A stretch of DNA of 5,945 bases from Sedimentisphaerales bacterium. GTDB taxonomy: Bacteria > Planctomycetota > Phycisphaerae > Sedimentisphaerales > Anaerobacaceae. Below the pieces are notes generated by a model, which made no database searches, was not told the origin of the DNA, and saw only the letters and a program-made list of their open reading frames with translations. The stretch is from NCBI GenBank assembly GCA_030630905.1, contig DAOVMB010000181.1, positions 1 through 5,945 of the forward strand, read 5' to 3'. Below are positions 4,580 through 5,945 of the stretch, piece after piece (the stretch's first letter is position 1; each line of letters starts with the position of its first letter). The position numbers and the translations under genes were made by a program.

Positions 4580-4999
4580 ATGTCAACATCAAGTAAAAAA
4601 ACGAAGGGCAGGCGAAAGAAAACAGTAGCAGAGCTTACCGAGGCGGAATGGGAAATAATGTCAGTGGTCTGGGAAAAGGAGCCTTGCGCAGCCGGCACTG
4701 TGCAGGAGGCATTGGCCAGGAGCAGGAATTGGGCCTATGCCACCGTCAAAATCACAATGGACCGGATGGCCAAGAAGGGTTTCCTGGAAATCAACAAGAT
4801 TCGGAACCTCCAGCTTTTCCGCTCATGTATCAGCGAGGTTGAGGCCAGGCGGGGAGAGATCCGAAAAATGCTCAAGCGAGGTTTTGGCGGGGCACTAACG
4901 CCGATGCTGAAGTTCCTGATCGAGCACGAGGGCCTTTCAAAAGAAGAAGCTGCACAGCTTCGTGAGTTTGTAAACAAGTCCGGGAAAAGTAAAGATTAA
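4580..4999 (+). CDS. BlaI/MecI/CopY-family winged-helix repressor
   Basis: This 139-residue protein has a basic N-terminal tail (KKTKGRRKK, 6-14). It continues with LTEAEWEIMSVVWEKEPC (19-36) and NWAYATVKITMDRMAKKGFL (50-69), the hallmark winged-helix pattern of the BlaI/MecI family (PF03965). The C-terminal part (about 90-135) is helical and should form the dimer interface. The size fits the family (about 120-140). Such repressors bind as dimers to operators in their own promoter and are inactivated when a partner M56 metallopeptidase senses a signal, classically a beta-lactam. The expected partner follows 33 bp downstream in the same orientation. AGGAG (4566-4570) lies 9 nt before the ATG. 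No beta-lactamase is visible in the window, so the regulated targets are unknown. In environmental bacteria these pairs often control other stress or copper genes. Confidence 0.9.
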   Translation: MSTSSKKTKGRRKKTVAELTEAEWEIMSVVWEKEPCAAGTVQEALARSRNWAYATVKITMDRMAKKGFLEINKIRNLQLFRSCISEVEARRGEIRKMLKRGFGGALTPMLKFLIEHEGLSKEEAAQLREFVNKSGKSKD

Positions 5000-5032
5000 C
5001 AATCTGCATTCAGATGAGCGGGAGGTCTACGA

Positions 5033-5945
5033 ATGTATCATGTAATTAACAACGTTATGATGGGCTTGAACAGAGTCGGCGGCGTGTTTTACGATTATGC
5101 CGCCGGTGTTTTTATCCAGTCAGCTCTTTTGGTCATTCTGCTGTTTATCATTGACCTGCTGCTGCGCAAACGAGTACGTGCCATCTTTCGCTACTGTGTA
5201 TGGCTGCTGGTGCTTGTGAAACTCATTTTGCCTCCCATGCTTTCTTTGCCGACGGGGATTGGATATTGGGCCGGGGACCATATTCCTACCGCCCCTGGCG
5301 CCTCGAACATGGCATTCGATGCAGTTGCCCTCGAACACGCGGGGCCATCAGGCGAAATGCCTCCTATCCGGCCTTCTGAAAATATTGCCGGACATGATTC
5401 TGCGATGGAACCGGCAGAATCAGCCCTGACTCCTCTGACCTGGAAGGCGGTTGTGTTTCTCTTGTGGCTTGCAGGTGTGTTAGCCTTTTTAGCTGTGCTT
5501 GTTCAGCGAATCAGGTTTGTCAAAGGTCTCGTCGCGGCAAGCTGCCCGGCCGGCGACGAATTAACCGGCCTGCTGGAACAGTGTCGCCGGCAGATTGCTG
5601 TTCGCCGGGACATAAAACTGCGATTATCAGAAGCTGTCCCAAGTCCGGCGGTTTGCGGGCTTATCAGACCTACCGTTTTGATGCCGACGTCTCTCGTTGA
5701 GAAGCTGTCGCCGGAAGGGTTGAGAGCAACCTTGATTCATGAGCTTGCCCATATTAAAAGGGGCGATTTGTGGATCAATTCCGTGCAGACGTTCCTGCAG
5801 GTCGTTTACTTCTACAATCCGTTCGTGTGGTTCGCCAACTCTATAATTCGCAAGGTCTGTGAAGAGGCCGTTGACGAGACCGTTCTTGTGGTCCTTGGGG
5901 GCCAGGCCAAAGACTACAGCAATACCCTCATCGACATTGGCGAGA
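5033..5945 (+). CDS. BlaR1/MecR1-like M56 membrane metallopeptidase, 3' end beyond window
   Basis: The frame is open for 304 codons to the window edge, with ATG 5033 preceded by GGGAGG (5020-5025) 7 nt upstream. Membrane helices are at about 24-44, 53-72 and 138-157. A loop rich in Pro, Ala and Glu (about 75-135) lies between the second and third. A cytoplasmic zinc peptidase domain follows, with the motif HELAHIKRGD: His236, Glu237 and His240 are the zinc and catalytic residues. CEEAVDE (276-282) supplies the expected third acidic ligand region. A fourth hydrophobic segment (VVYFYNPFVWFANSII, about 254-269) sits between them. This is the M56 peptidase core (PF05569) of BlaR1/MecR1. On signal binding such proteins cleave or inactivate the BlaI partner encoded just upstream. 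The sensor domain that would define the ligand, if present, lies beyond the window, so beta-lactam sensing cannot be claimed. Confidence 0.9.
   Translation, partial: MYHVINNVMMGLNRVGGVFYDYAAGVFIQSALLVILLFIIDLLLRKRVRAIFRYCVWLLVLVKLILPPMLSLPTGIGYWAGDHIPTAPGASNMAFDAVALEHAGPSGEMPPIRPSENIAGHDSAMEPAESALTPLTWKAVVFLLWLAGVLAFLAVLVQRIRFVKGLVAASCPAGDELTGLLEQCRRQIAVRRDIKLRLSEAVPSPAVCGLIRPTVLMPTSLVEKLSPEGLRATLIHELAHIKRGDLWINSVQTFLQVVYFYNPFVWFANSIIRKVCEEAVDETVLVVLGGQAKDYSNTLIDIGE

Noticed and set aside
1..5945. CRISPR array, prophage or defence island
   Set aside because: No regularly spaced direct repeats, no cas, integrase, phage structural or nuclease genes are seen. The only mobile trace is the transposase scrap.

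Overview
The window looks like ordinary chromosomal DNA from a bacterium of moderate GC content, and a planctomycete (Phycisphaerae-like) is my best guess. The reasons are a BlaI/M56 (BlaR1-like) regulatory pair, a one-TM protein of a type I associate from memory with Planctomycetota, a 'PWQ' multi-TM membrane domain, and degenerate heptanucleotide tracts between genes. This assignment is inference. Promoters are of plain sigma-70 type (TTGACA, 17 bp, TAnnnT-like) and Shine-Dalgarno sequences are mostly clear.

Layout. At 1-91 on the minus strand is the 5' end of an exported protein, a start plus signal peptide that runs out of the window. From 92 to 544 there is no gene. This stretch holds two heptad-repeat tracts, a near-consensus promoter (346-374) and a possibly structured leader. 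That promoter serves a two-gene membrane operon (545-1090 and 1090-2352, sharing one base). Together the genes encode the two halves of a YeeE/YedE (TsuA-like) sulfur-compound transporter. The second half has an extra ~230-residue, mostly membrane-embedded domain fused at its C-terminus.

At 2432-2986 is a small toxin-antitoxin-like cassette: a DUF4258-like toxin and a YgiT/MqsA-type CxxC zinc-finger partner. The toxin reading frame appears broken by a one-base deletion near 2525, so the N-terminal ~16 residues (start at 2477) lie in a different frame from the rest. A single-gene unit follows (3172-3846): a membrane-anchored conserved hypothetical with a probable beta-sandwich domain outside the membrane, followed by a GC-rich intergenic segment that can form alternative hairpins.

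A tRNA-Tyr gene (4130-4212) has its own promoter and terminator. Directly downstream is the C-terminal scrap of a DDE transposase. The window ends with a BlaI-family repressor (4580-4999) and the start of an M56 metallopeptidase sensor (5033 to the window edge). Their promoter carries a perfect TTGACA/TGTCAA dyad that is a good operator candidate.

No clear new system is proven here. The most interesting points are the transporter-half fusion with its internal start site and the cysteine-to-serine change in its signature, the frameshifted toxin, and the dyad in the blaI-type promoter.
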